A stretch of DNA of 45,184 nt from RUG563 sp045590215 (GTDB lineage Bacteria > Bacillota > Clostridia > Christensenellales > Aristaeellaceae): contig JAZNQO010000042.1 of the NCBI GenBank assembly GCA_045590215.1, forward strand, positions 1 to 45,184, in the 5' to 3' direction. Below, piece after piece: positions 12,935 through 21,594 of this stretch. Position numbers and translations under genes: made by a program. Every line of letters begins with the position of its first letter. Position 1 is the stretch's first letter. The notes below the pieces were generated by a model, which searched no databases, was not told the DNA's origin, and saw nothing but the letters and a program-made list of their open reading frames with translations.

Positions 12935-13903
12935 ATGCTGAAACTGGAACATCTCTTTGAAAATTTTGAACTGGCAAGGGAAGTACTGAAAAATTACCGG
13001 CACGATGAAGAACGGCTGGATGAAAGCCTCTCATGGTTCCGCATATCCTCCAATGCAGTGTATCCCTATTTCTGCAAGGGACAGATATGCTTCTTGCGGC
13101 TGTGCCCGGCAGAGGAAAAGACGCTTGAAAATGTGCAGGCGGAAATAGCGTTTATCGACTATCTGCTGTCCAAGGGCTATCCGGCTATGAAGCCTGTTTG
13201 CACTTTGAACGGAGACAAATGTTTTACCGCTAAAACGCAGTGGGGTGATTATCGTGTAAGTGCCTTTTATTGCGTGGAGGGCACCTCTTTGGAAGATACG
13301 GAAATGACCGTTTCTCGCTTACAGGAATACGGCAGGGCGTTGGGGAAATTGCACGCTCTTTCCGCCGAATATAAGCCCACGATATTGCGGCCAAGCATGG
13401 AAGAAGTGGCGGCGGATATCCGTGGAAATTTACCGGATGAGCTGCTGCCCGTCTTTGAAAAAACCATGAAGGAACTGAATAAATTGCCTAAAACCAAGGA
13501 AAATTACGGGCTTTTGCATTACGATTTTGAGCCGGACAACGTCTTTTTTGACGAGGGAACGAGCAGCATCAGCGTCATTGATTTTGACGACAGTATGTAT
13601 CATTTTTATGCGTTGGATGTTGAACAGGCTTTGGCAGAAATGGCCGAAATGAGGATGAAAATGCCGCTGGAGAAGGCAAAGAAGGCTTTCTTGGAAGGCT
13701 ACAGAAAAGAGCACATTTTCACCAAGGAAATGGAAAAGACATTGCCGCTTATGCGAATGTTTATTGACTTGCATTCCTGCGCCCGGCTATGCCATTGCCT
13801 TGATTCCAAGCCAGATTTCAAGCCGGAATGGCTGGAAAATCTGGCAAGGATGCTAAAGCAAAAACAAGAGCTGCTGACCCGGAAACTGCTGCAAGCAAAT
13901 TGA
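12935..13903 (+). CDS. APH-family phosphotransferase (aminoglycoside/choline/homoserine kinase-like)
   Basis: 322 residues with a protein-kinase-like fold. Catalytic loop LLHYDFEPDNVFF (HxDxxxxN form) and metal-binding VIDFDD stand around residues 190-220, in the order of the APH/Pfam phosphotransferase enzyme family. The N-terminal lobe has AEIAFIDYLLSKGYPAMKP. It would phosphorylate a hydroxyl on a small molecule with ATP in the cytoplasm; whether that is an antibiotic, homoserine or a sugar cannot be decided. AAAGGA lies ahead of the ATG. The leader peptide and terminator upstream suggest induced expression, which fits a resistance-type role but does not prove it. Confidence 0.82.
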   Translation: MLKLEHLFENFELAREVLKNYRHDEERLDESLSWFRISSNAVYPYFCKGQICFLRLCPAEEKTLENVQAEIAFIDYLLSKGYPAMKPVCTLNGDKCFTAKTQWGDYRVSAFYCVEGTSLEDTEMTVSRLQEYGRALGKLHALSAEYKPTILRPSMEEVAADIRGNLPDELLPVFEKTMKELNKLPKTKENYGLLHYDFEPDNVFFDEGTSSISVIDFDDSMYHFYALDVEQALAEMAEMRMKMPLEKAKKAFLEGYRKEHIFTKEMEKTLPLMRMFIDLHSCARLCHCLDSKPDFKPEWLENLARMLKQKQELLTRKLLQAN

Positions 13904-13928
13904 CAAGAAAGGTGCTGTATGTTATCAT
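13900..13928 (+). promoter_or_regulatory. Promoter overlapping the kinase stop codon
   Basis: TTGACA (13900-13905), 17-nt spacer, TATCAT (13923-13928). It would start transcription near 13935, inside the inverted repeat TGTGAAT (13935-13941)/ATTCACA (13971-13977). Confidence 0.75.
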
Positions 13929-13942
13929 ATTTTCTGTGAATC

Positions 13943-14024
13943 GGGGAGGACACCCATCAGAAAAAACGGTATTCACATAGCGAATCAAAACAAGGGGGCG
14001 ACACCCATCGAAAAAAACGTGATT
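13943..14024 (+). repeat. In-frame 51-bp imperfect tandem duplication of a ribosome binding site and start region
   Basis: GGGGAGGACACCCATCAG (from 13943) and GGGGGCGACACCCATCGA (from 13994) are offset by exactly 51 bp, and similarity continues through AAAAAACG and ATT. Both copies show a Shine-Dalgarno-like run followed after about 8 nt by ATC. Confidence 0.75.
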
Positions 14025-14561
14025 GTTGTTGATGAGCAAGGAAATGAGTATGAAGCGACCTGGCCTAAAAGGGCGAAAGGTCTTGTGAAAAGCGGCAGGG
14101 CACGCTTCATATCCGAAAATAAGATATGCCTTGCGTGTCCTCCGGGTAAAGATGATTTGGAGGATGAAAATATGGAAATTGCATACAGCATTGAGTACAT
14201 TTTGTCGCAGATTGATAAGATTCAGCAACAGGCAGAACTGCTGAACACAGCCCTTGAAAAGCTTTCCCAAATGTCGGATGGCGACAGCGGCGAACCAGGT
14301 GCACCCGGTAATATTCAGGGTCAGGCGAAAGCGAGAGGCTTTGCCGACATCGTGAAGTGCAGAGAAACCACCAACCAGAAAATGCTGGATCTGTACGAGA
14401 AAATGTATGACGACCTGAAACTGCAAAAAGTTAATGCGAACACGGAACTGATCCAGACGATGCTGGATAAAGCATTGGAACAGGTGGACATGGTGTCAGA
14501 GGATAAAGCCGAAATGGTGTATAAGGTCACCAAACTTCTCACCGGCGTGACAGACAAATAA
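14019..14561 (+). CDS. Uncharacterised protein with N-terminal RAKGLVKSGRAR motif and coiled coil
   Basis: 180 residues from the first conventional start, GTG 14019. Residues 1-45 (VDEQGNEYEATWPKRAKGLV, KSGRARFISENKICLACPP) form a compact module that I recall from uncharacterised Clostridia proteins; the rest is acidic and helical, with heptad-like stretches, apart from a GEPGAPGN linker near residue 90. GTG 14019 has no ribosome binding site at a proper distance. The frame is open upstream, and ATC 14007 (giving IEKNVIVVDEQ) lies 8 nt after AGGGGG, with a second ATC at 13956 8 nt after GGGGAGG. Translation may therefore begin at ATC. Function unknown; a terminator follows. Confidence 0.75.
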   Translation: MIVVDEQGNEYEATWPKRAKGLVKSGRARFISENKICLACPPGKDDLEDENMEIAYSIEYILSQIDKIQQQAELLNTALEKLSQMSDGDSGEPGAPGNIQGQAKARGFADIVKCRETTNQKMLDLYEKMYDDLKLQKVNANTELIQTMLDKALEQVDMVSEDKAEMVYKVTKLLTGVTDK

Positions 14562-14574
14562 CAGCATTACCCAG

Positions 14575-14604
14575 CCCCTTGCTTTGAAAAAAGCAAGGGG
14601 TTTT
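14575..14604 (+). terminator. Terminator after the RAKGLVK-motif gene
   Basis: CCCCTTGCTTT (14575-14585) pairs perfectly with AAAGCAAGGGG (14590-14600), followed by TTTT. Confidence 0.92.
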
Positions 14605-14721
14605 GTGTTGCTAATCAAGCTTTTGTTTTCGCAATAAATGCGAAGAACGGGCAAGGAGGCATTTTCAGAACATGCGATAAAAGGTGACAAAATTTTGTAC
14701 TGAAAAGATAGAAAATGGGCT

Positions 14722-14750
14722 TTTCAGATGGGTGGGAATTGTGATATAAT
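14722..14750 (+). promoter_or_regulatory. Promoter of the yicC housekeeping operon
   Basis: TTTCAG (14722-14727), 17 nt, TATAAT (14745-14750) with TGA extension. No other promoter as good is seen until the end of rsmA, so much of the following 15 kb may be read from here. Confidence 0.65.
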
Positions 14751-14778
14751 ATTAAGGTTAAAAGGAGGGGTGTTTTCT

Positions 14779-15651
14779 ATGCGCAGCATGACAGGCTATG
14801 GCCGCAAGCAGATGATGGTGGACGGCAGGGAATTGACCGTTGAAATCAAGACGGTGAACCACCGCTTTTTGGATATTGCGTTCCGGTTGCCCAGAAGTTT
14901 TGCTTTTGCGGAGGAGATGATTCGCAAGCAAATGGGCGAAAGCCTGAAAAGGGGACACGCCGATGTTTCCATGCAGTATCGTAACATCCGCTCTGACGCA
15001 AGGGAGCTGACGGTGGACGAAGCATTGGCCGTCAAATATGCCCAGGCTATTTGCAAAATCGGCGAGCTGATTGGAAACGCCCAGCCTTGCAGCCCTTCCT
15101 TCATTGCCGGGCAGCAGGATGTGATTACCCTGTCCGTTTGCGAGGAAGATCAGGAAGCGGTGCAAAAGCTGATTCAGGCAGCACTGGAAAATGTGCTTTC
15201 AGACGTTTGCCGGATGCGTGATATTGAAGGGGAAAACCTGAAAAAGGATTTGACACTGCATCTGGATTTATTGGCTGGGATTCGGGATGAGATTGAAAAG
15301 CTGGCTCCAAGAGTACCGCGGATGTATCAGGAAAAGCTGCAGATGCGGCTGGCGGAGCTTGGCGTCAAGGAAATTGACCCCCAGCGGCTGGCGCAGGAAG
15401 TGGCCTTGATGGCGGACAGATGCGCCATCGATGAAGAGCTTTCCCGGCTCATTTCCCACATACAGCAGATGCGGGATACCATGGAAGCGGAAGGCGAAGT
15501 GGGACGGCGGCTGGACTTTTTGACGCAGGAGCTGAACCGGGAAGTGAACACCATCGGTTCCAAGTGCTCCGATGCGGAAATTGCCAAATTGGTGGTGGAG
15601 GCCAAGAGCGAAATCGAAAAGATTCGGGAACAGGTGCAGAACGTGGAATAA
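14779..15651 (+). CDS. yicC: YicC/YloC-family endoribonuclease
   Basis: 290 residues, full length. It opens with the signature MRSMTGYGRK and has VEIKTVNHRFLDIAFRLPR; the C-terminal DUF1732 domain includes RRLDFLTQELNREVNTIGSK. The E. coli and B. subtilis homologues are endoribonucleases acting on selected RNAs. AGGAGGGG at 14763 chooses ATG 14779; the frame is open 17 codons further upstream. It is the first gene of the operon leading to gmk. Confidence 0.95.
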   Translation: MRSMTGYGRKQMMVDGRELTVEIKTVNHRFLDIAFRLPRSFAFAEEMIRKQMGESLKRGHADVSMQYRNIRSDARELTVDEALAVKYAQAICKIGELIGNAQPCSPSFIAGQQDVITLSVCEEDQEAVQKLIQAALENVLSDVCRMRDIEGENLKKDLTLHLDLLAGIRDEIEKLAPRVPRMYQEKLQMRLAELGVKEIDPQRLAQEVALMADRCAIDEELSRLISHIQQMRDTMEAEGEVGRRLDFLTQELNREVNTIGSKCSDAEIAKLVVEAKSEIEKIREQVQNVE

Positions 15652-15667
15652 CGGAGGATATATACAA

Positions 15668-16798
15668 TTGGCAGACAAAAAGAAAAAGCGTGGCAAAGCG
15701 GCATGGGGCAGCATTCTGTATATTGTGATATGCGCTGTGTTTGGCGGCATTATCGGCGTGATGCTGGCGGAAAATGATGTGGCGTTAGATTTAACGCAAA
15801 TCCTGTTGATTATGGTATTTTTCATGCTGGCCGTTTTGCTGCATCTGATCCTGCATGAAGCAGGGCATATGTTTGCAGGGCTTATGTCCGGTTACAAGTT
15901 TTTGAGCTTTAGGATAGGCAGCTTCATGTGGGAAAAGCAAAAGGACGGCAACATTCGCTTTTCCAAATATTCCCTCGCAGGAACCGGCGGCCAGTGCCTG
16001 ATGTGTCCGCCGGAATACAACAACGGGAATTTTCCGTTCGTTTTGTATAACCTTGGCGGCGTGATAATGAATTTCCTGCTGGCGGCCTTGGCAGCTGCGA
16101 TTGCGCTGCTTGTGCCCGTTGGGCCGTGGATGAAAGTGTTCCTATGGATGATGGTGTTTGTGGGCGTTCTGACGGGGCTTGTGAACGGCATCCCCTTCAA
16201 GAGCAAAACCGTCAATAATGACGGCAGCAACACGCTCACCATCGGAAAATCGCTGGCTTCCCGGCGTGCCTTCTGGCTTCAGATGCGTATCAACGAAGAA
16301 GGAGCATATGGCGTGCGGCTGAAGGATATGCCGGAAGATTGGTTCCAAGTGCAGGAAGGTGAAAAGAATGCCATGATTTCTTCCGTGCAGGTGTTCAAAG
16401 CCAATCGGATGATGGACGGGCTGCGGTTTGAGGAAGCGGAAGAATTGATGGAAATACTGGCCAAGGATAAAGAAGTGCCGGGGGTTTGCCGGAACCTGAT
16501 TACCTTTGACCTAGCGTATTGCGAGCTGATAAAGGGAGTTGGCGGAGAAGCCGTTGAAAAGCTGCAGGAAAAGGAAATGCAGGCATTTGCGAAGATGATG
16601 AAAAATTTCCCGTCTGTTATCCGCACCCAGTATGCCGTGGCACTGCTGCATGACAAAAACCCGGAAGAAGCGGAAAAGCGTTTGAAACAATTTGAGAAAA
16701 TGACAGAGACTTATCCTCGTTCCTGTGATCTGGTAAGCGAAAGAGAAATGATTCGCTTGGTGCAGGAAAAGGCAAAGAACGATTCTGAGGCAGAATAA
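15668..16798 (+). CDS. M50/site-2-protease-like membrane metallopeptidase
   Basis: 376 residues from TTG 15668, chosen because GGAGG lies 10 nt before it and the frame upstream runs antisense-like through yicC. N-terminal basic MADKKKKRGK, then transmembrane segments near 15-35, 42-62, 130-155 and 158-180. The zinc site is H63-E64-A-G-H67 in ILHEAGH, and the second part is NGIPFKSKTVNNDGSNT with D185, a version of the LDG motif. The 190 C-terminal residues are soluble and helical, TPR-like in character. It probably cleaves within the membrane; substrate unknown. It stands where most Firmicutes have remA (DUF370) between yicC and gmk. Confidence 0.85.
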   Translation: MADKKKKRGKAAWGSILYIVICAVFGGIIGVMLAENDVALDLTQILLIMVFFMLAVLLHLILHEAGHMFAGLMSGYKFLSFRIGSFMWEKQKDGNIRFSKYSLAGTGGQCLMCPPEYNNGNFPFVLYNLGGVIMNFLLAALAAAIALLVPVGPWMKVFLWMMVFVGVLTGLVNGIPFKSKTVNNDGSNTLTIGKSLASRRAFWLQMRINEEGAYGVRLKDMPEDWFQVQEGEKNAMISSVQVFKANRMMDGLRFEEAEELMEILAKDKEVPGVCRNLITFDLAYCELIKGVGGEAVEKLQEKEMQAFAKMMKNFPSVIRTQYAVALLHDKNPEEAEKRLKQFEKMTETYPRSCDLVSEREMIRLVQEKAKNDSEAE

Positions 16799-16833
16799 AC
16801 TTACGCAAGCGGCAATGAGAAGGAGAGGAAACC

Positions 16834-17433
16834 ATGAAGGAAGAACGCAAAAGAATGCTGATTGTTATCTCCGGCCCTTCCGGCGCAGGAAAAGGCACCA
16901 TCTTCAAGAAATTGCTGGCCAATGACGACAGCCTGTCTTTCTCCGTCAGCGTGACGACGAGAGGAGCCAGAAACGGTGAAACGGACGGCGTGGATTATTT
17001 CTTCATCAGCAACGAGGAATACGATAAGCTGCTGGAGGAAGATGCGTTTTTAGAGCATGCCACCGTCCATGCCAACCGCTACGGCACGCTGAAATCCCAG
17101 GTTCAGAAAATTATGGACAATGGGAAGAATGTTGTCTTGGATATTGACCCACAAGGGGCCAAGGAAGTGATGAAAAAATGGCCGGAATGCGTGTCCATTT
17201 TTATCCTGCCTCCTTCCTATGAAGTGCTGCGCAAGCGTCTCTATACCCGGAATACCGATGATCCTGTGGAAATTGAACGGCGGCTTGGCAATGCCAAGGG
17301 CGAAATTGAACAGGTGCATCTGTATAAATATGCGGTTGTGAACGATCAATTGGAAGTGGCCTATGAACAGGTTGCTGCCATCGTGGCCGCCGAAAAACAG
17401 CGTACAACCCGGTATTTTCCCGTGGTTGAATGA
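16834..17433 (+). CDS. gmk: Guanylate kinase
   Basis: 199 residues. P-loop GPSGAGKGT at 14-22, then SVTTRGARNGETDGVDYFF (GMP site), ANRYGT and DIDPQGA. It converts GMP to GDP with ATP. GGAGAGG precedes the ATG. gmk directly before rpoZ and coaBC is the conserved order. Confidence 0.97.
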   Translation: MKEERKRMLIVISGPSGAGKGTIFKKLLANDDSLSFSVSVTTRGARNGETDGVDYFFISNEEYDKLLEEDAFLEHATVHANRYGTLKSQVQKIMDNGKNVVLDIDPQGAKEVMKKWPECVSIFILPPSYEVLRKRLYTRNTDDPVEIERRLGNAKGEIEQVHLYKYAVVNDQLEVAYEQVAAIVAAEKQRTTRYFPVVE

Positions 17434-17451
17434 TAAAGGAGGACAAAGAAA

Positions 17452-17667
17452 ATGTCTGTAAACAAGCCTGCTATTGATGATCTGTGCAAGAAGGTGGACT
17501 GCCGGTATACCTTGGTTGTGGAATCTGCCAAGCGTGCCCGTGAACTGGTCAGCGGTGCCCAGCCCCTCATCGACCCCAAGGATAAGAAGCCTGTTTCCAT
17601 CGCCGTGGAAGAAATTGACCGGGGTCTTTTGAACTATCACCGCAATCTGGAAGACGAAGAGGCGTAA
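17452..17667 (+). CDS. rpoZ: RNA polymerase omega subunit
   Basis: 71 residues. It contains the omega core KVDCRYTLVVESAKRARELV and the following basic ARELVSGAQP with the C-terminal EEIDRGLL. It helps fold the beta' subunit. AAAGGAGG sits ahead of the ATG. Length is normal for Firmicutes. Confidence 0.95.
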   Translation: MSVNKPAIDDLCKKVDCRYTLVVESAKRARELVSGAQPLIDPKDKKPVSIAVEEIDRGLLNYHRNLEDEEA

Positions 17668-17670
17668 AAA

Positions 17671-18873
17671 ATGAAATTGACAGGAAAAACGGTGGTGCTG
17701 GGCATCACCGGCGGCATTGCAGCCTATAAGGCGTGTGAACTGGCGTCCCGTCTGCGCAAGGCAGGGGCTGAAACTTATGTAATCATGACGAAAAACGCCT
17801 GCGAATTTGTTGCGCCGCTTTCCTTTGAAACGCTCACCAATCATCCCGTGGTGACGGATACGTTTGCTCGCCCGGAAACATGGGAAGTGGAGCATGTGGC
17901 ACTGGCCAAGAAAGCGGATGTGTTTGTCATCGCTCCGGCCACGGCCAATATCATGGCGAAAATGGCCTGCGGCATTGCGGATGATATGCTGTCCACAACC
18001 GTGCTGGCGACCAAAGCCCCGGTGCTTATTGCACCGGCCATGAACACCGGCATGTGGGTGAATCCGGCCACGCAAAAGAACCTGGAAACGCTGAAAAGCC
18101 GTGGCATTCAGTTTGTTGGCCCCGAAGGCGGCTATCTGGCCTGCGGCGATGAAGGAACCGGGCGCATGAGCGAGCCGGAAGCTATCTTCAACGCTATTTG
18201 CGATATCCTGTGCAAAGAGCAGGATATGGCAGGGCTGAATGTGCTTGTAACGGCTGGGCCTACCAGAGAAAGCCTTGACCCTGTGCGGTATATCACCAAT
18301 CATTCCAGCGGCAAGATGGGCTATGCCATTGCGGAAGCGGCATGGAAGCGAGGCGCAAACGTGACGCTGCTTACAGGCCCTGTGCAATTGAAAGCCCCGG
18401 AAGGGGTTCATGTGATTGACGTGCTGTCAACGCAGGATTTGTATGACCGGATGATGGAAAACTGCGACAAGCAGCAGATCATCATTCAAGCGGCAGCCCC
18501 TGCGGATTTCACGCCCGTCACCTTTGCCGAAGAAAAAATTAAAAAAGATGACGACGGCAATCTGACCATCGTGATGAAGCAGACCCGGGATGTTGCCAAG
18601 GCCGTCGGCCAGCGCAAGCAAAAGGGTCAGGTGCTGATTGGCTTTGCTGCGGAAACCGAAAAGGTAACGGAGCACGCCAAGAAGAAGCTGGCCAAAAAGA
18701 ATCTGGATATGATCGTTGCCAATGACGTGACACGGCCCGGTGCCGGGTTCAACGTGGACACAAACATCGTAACGTTCATTACGGAAGACGGTATGGAAGA
18801 TATGCCCCAGCTGTCCAAGGCAGACGTTGCCGAAATGCTATTGGACAGGGCGATGAAGCTGTATCAGAAATAA
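17671..18873 (+). CDS. coaBC: Bifunctional phosphopantothenoylcysteine decarboxylase/phosphopantothenate-cysteine ligase
   Basis: 400 residues. The CoaC flavoprotein half (1-185) shows GITGGIAAYKACELASRLRK, the PAMNTGMW substrate clamp and ACGDEGTGRM with the active-site Cys. The CoaB half (from about 188) has VTAGPTRESLDPVRYITNHS, SGKMGYA and a C-terminal NDVTRPGAGF. Together they perform two consecutive steps of coenzyme A synthesis. It begins 3 nt after the rpoZ stop, with GAAGAGG inside the rpoZ end. Confidence 0.96.
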   Translation: MKLTGKTVVLGITGGIAAYKACELASRLRKAGAETYVIMTKNACEFVAPLSFETLTNHPVVTDTFARPETWEVEHVALAKKADVFVIAPATANIMAKMACGIADDMLSTTVLATKAPVLIAPAMNTGMWVNPATQKNLETLKSRGIQFVGPEGGYLACGDEGTGRMSEPEAIFNAICDILCKEQDMAGLNVLVTAGPTRESLDPVRYITNHSSGKMGYAIAEAAWKRGANVTLLTGPVQLKAPEGVHVIDVLSTQDLYDRMMENCDKQQIIIQAAAPADFTPVTFAEEKIKKDDDGNLTIVMKQTRDVAKAVGQRKQKGQVLIGFAAETEKVTEHAKKKLAKKNLDMIVANDVTRPGAGFNVDTNIVTFITEDGMEDMPQLSKADVAEMLLDRAMKLYQK

Positions 18874-18886
18874 AGGAGGGACATGG

Positions 18887-21109
18887 GTGTACGCGGAAAT
18901 CATTGTGGATATCGCCGCCGAACAGGTGGACCGTGTATTTACCTATGCCGTTCCGGAAGGGATGCAGCTTTTGCCCGGCATGCGGGTGGAAGTGCCCTTT
19001 GGCAGAATGAAGAAAGATGGGTTTGTGATTCGGCTGAAAGAAAAGGCAGATTACGACCCGGAAAAAATAAAGCCTGTGCTTTCGGCTCCCGATGGGTATC
19101 CCGTGCTGCTGCCACAACTGATGCAGCTGGCAGAAGAAATCCGGGAGAGATACCATTGCCCCCTGTGCGAAGCCATCAGGCTCATGCTGCCGGCTGAAAT
19201 GCGAGGCAACAGAGTGCACATTAAAACAGAAGAATATGTGCAGCTGACCATTCCCTTGGACATGGTGGATGAAGCTATTGCCAAGGAAACTCGCTCAAAA
19301 AAGCGAAAATTGATATTGACCCTGCTTTCAGACGGTGAAATGCACAGCATGGAAGAAATGCGTGCGATGGTAAAGGACGTTCGCCCTGCGCTGGAATATT
19401 TGAAAGACAGGGAAATGGTGAAGTTTGTTTCGGTGGAAACGCTGCGATCGCCTTATTCGGGAAAGATAGACGAAGGGGCGGATAAGCCGCTGACCGCAGA
19501 ACAAAAAGAAGTGCTGGAGGAAATGATCCCGGCACTGAAAGAAAGAAGAAAGCCCTTTTTGCTGCACGGGGTGACGGGTTCCGGAAAGACGGAAGTGTAC
19601 ATCCGGCTTGTGAAGGAAGCGGTAAAAATGGGGAAGGGTGCCATCATCTTGGTGCCGGAAATCGTGCTGACCCCCCAAATGATCAGCTGGTTCAAATCCC
19701 GGTTCGGGGATGATATGGCGGTGCTCCATTCCAGATTATCCGCCGGAGAGCGGTTTGACGAATGGCGGCGTATTCGCTTTGGCAAGGCGAGGATTGTGAT
19801 CGGCGCCCGGTCTGCTGTGTTTGCGCCGATGGAGAACCTGGGCGTGATTATCGTGGATGAAGAGCACGAGCAAAGCTATCAGTCCATGAGCTTTCCCCAG
19901 TATGACGCACGGGATATTGCTTTGTCCCGGTGCAAAAGGGAAAAGGCGGTGTGCGTGCTTGCCAGTGCCACGCCCAGCATCTATTCCTATGCCATGGCAA
20001 GGCGGTGGGACTATACGCTGCTTGAAATGCCCCACCGCATTTTGAACAGGCCGCTGCCGGAAATTCAGTTGGTAGATATGCGGGAAGAGTTGCGGCTTGG
20101 GAATAAAACCATGTTTTCAGGGCTGCTCCGGCAGAAGCTGGATCAGTGCATCCAAAGCGGCCAGCAGGCCATGCTGTTTATCAACAGACGTGGCTATGCC
20201 TCTTCCGTCAACTGCCGCAAATGCGGCGAAACCATTCGCTGCTCAAGATGCGATGTGTCCATGACTTATCATAGCGTGGACAGGACGCTCCGCTGCCATT
20301 ATTGCGGTGCCATCGAGCCCATTCCAAAGGCCTGCCCTTCCTGCGGCAGCAGCTATATCAAGCCCATGGGCACCGGCACGCAGAAGGTGGAAGAAGAGCT
20401 GAAAAAGATGTATCCCGGCGTGGGCATTATCCGCATGGATATGGACACTACCACGGGGAAGAATGCGCACTTTGATTTGGTCAATCAGTTTCGGGCAGGC
20501 AAAGCGCAGATCCTCCTTGGCACCCAGATGATTGCTAAAGGGCTGGATTTTCCGCAGGTAACGCTGGTTGGGGCTGTGATGGCGGATATGAGCCTGAATT
20601 TTCCCGATTACCGGGCGGCAGAGCGCACATTCCAGCTGCTGGTGCAGGTGGCCGGGCGTGCAGGACGGGGGGAAAAGCCAGGGGAAGTGGTGATCCAAAC
20701 CTATCAGCCGGATCATTACGCCCTGCAATGCGCCCAGCGGCAGGATTACAGAGCCTATTTCAACAATGAATTTGTACGGCGTAAGAAAGCCCTCTATCCG
20801 CCCTTTACCATGATGGTGCGCTTTTTATGCGATGCCGGGGATATGGAAACAGCCATGGGGGCGGCGGAAAAAATACGTATGGCGATAACGGGGAAATTCA
20901 AGGATACACCGCTATGGCGAAGGATATTGTTTATGCGTTCTGATGAGGCTCCCATTAATCGGATTCAGGAGAGAAGCCGGGCGCAGGTATTGATGAAATT
21001 ATTGAATCATCCCGACACGGACGCTTTGATCGCATCCATGCAGGAGATGGCAAAGGAAGAATGGGGAGCGCACACCGTATTGGAAATTAACCCCTCATCC
21101 CTTGCCTGA
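18887..21109 (+). CDS. priA: Primosomal protein N' (replication restart helicase)
   Basis: 740 residues. The 3'-BD begins YAEIIVDIAAEQVDRVFTY; Walker A GVTGSGKTEVY starts at 228; the DEEH box is at 324; SATPS follows. A zinc-binding insertion supplies paired cysteines in CRKCGETIRCSRC, CHYCG and CPSCG. The helicase C-terminal motifs LGTQMIAKGLDFPQVTLVG and QVAGRAGRG are intact. It reloads the replisome at collapsed forks. The start is GTG, with AAAGGAGGG upstream. Confidence 0.97.
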   Translation: MYAEIIVDIAAEQVDRVFTYAVPEGMQLLPGMRVEVPFGRMKKDGFVIRLKEKADYDPEKIKPVLSAPDGYPVLLPQLMQLAEEIRERYHCPLCEAIRLMLPAEMRGNRVHIKTEEYVQLTIPLDMVDEAIAKETRSKKRKLILTLLSDGEMHSMEEMRAMVKDVRPALEYLKDREMVKFVSVETLRSPYSGKIDEGADKPLTAEQKEVLEEMIPALKERRKPFLLHGVTGSGKTEVYIRLVKEAVKMGKGAIILVPEIVLTPQMISWFKSRFGDDMAVLHSRLSAGERFDEWRRIRFGKARIVIGARSAVFAPMENLGVIIVDEEHEQSYQSMSFPQYDARDIALSRCKREKAVCVLASATPSIYSYAMARRWDYTLLEMPHRILNRPLPEIQLVDMREELRLGNKTMFSGLLRQKLDQCIQSGQQAMLFINRRGYASSVNCRKCGETIRCSRCDVSMTYHSVDRTLRCHYCGAIEPIPKACPSCGSSYIKPMGTGTQKVEEELKKMYPGVGIIRMDMDTTTGKNAHFDLVNQFRAGKAQILLGTQMIAKGLDFPQVTLVGAVMADMSLNFPDYRAAERTFQLLVQVAGRAGRGEKPGEVVIQTYQPDHYALQCAQRQDYRAYFNNEFVRRKKALYPPFTMMVRFLCDAGDMETAMGAAEKIRMAITGKFKDTPLWRRILFMRSDEAPINRIQERSRAQVLMKLLNHPDTDALIASMQEMAKEEWGAHTVLEINPSSLA

Positions 21110-21123
21110 CAGGAGGAAGAAAC

Positions 21124-21591
21124 ATGATTCGGAAAATTATCACACTGGGCAATGAAACCCTGCGGAAAGAAAGTAAGCCCATGCAGAAATTCGATCTGCG
21201 GCTGTGGCTTTTATTGCGTGACATGGCGGAAACCATGTATGACGCAGACGGCGTTGGCCTTGCTGCGCCGCAGGTGGGCATTTTGAGGAGGGTTGTGGTG
21301 ATTGACGTCGGGGAAGGGCTGATTGAGCTGATTAACCCCGAAATCATTTACACCGAAGGCGAGCAGGCTGGCCCCGAAGGATGCCTGAGTGTGCCCGGCC
21401 GGCAGGGCTTTGTGCGCCGCCCGAATAAGGTAACGGTGCGGGCGCTGGACAGAAAAGGCAAACCCTTTGAAGTGACTGGGGAAGGGCTGCTGGCAAGGGC
21501 ATTCTGCCACGAAATTGACCATCTGGACGGCAGGGTGTATGTGGATGTGATGGATCATGAAATCTTCCCGGAAGACAAAGAGGAGGAATAA
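21124..21591 (+). CDS. def: Peptide deformylase
   Basis: 155 residues. Motif 1 GVGLAAPQ (43-50), motif 2 EGCLSVPG with metal-binding C87, and motif 3 HEIDHLDG with H129, E130 and H133. It removes the N-formyl group from nascent proteins. Placed, as usual, before fmt, which adds that group to Met-tRNA. AGGAGG lies ahead of the ATG. Confidence 0.97.
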   Translation: MIRKIITLGNETLRKESKPMQKFDLRLWLLLRDMAETMYDADGVGLAAPQVGILRRVVVIDVGEGLIELINPEIIYTEGEQAGPEGCLSVPGRQGFVRRPNKVTVRALDRKGKPFEVTGEGLLARAFCHEIDHLDGRVYVDVMDHEIFPEDKEEE

Positions 21592-21594
21592 CAG

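Noticed and set aside
12935..13903. Calling the kinase an aminoglycoside resistance gene
   Set aside because: The HxDxxxxN and DFDD motifs only define the fold family. Nothing in the sequence fixes the substrate.
14728..14778. Upstream extension of yicC
   Set aside because: The added residues include the -10 box, and AGGAGGGG selects the later ATG.
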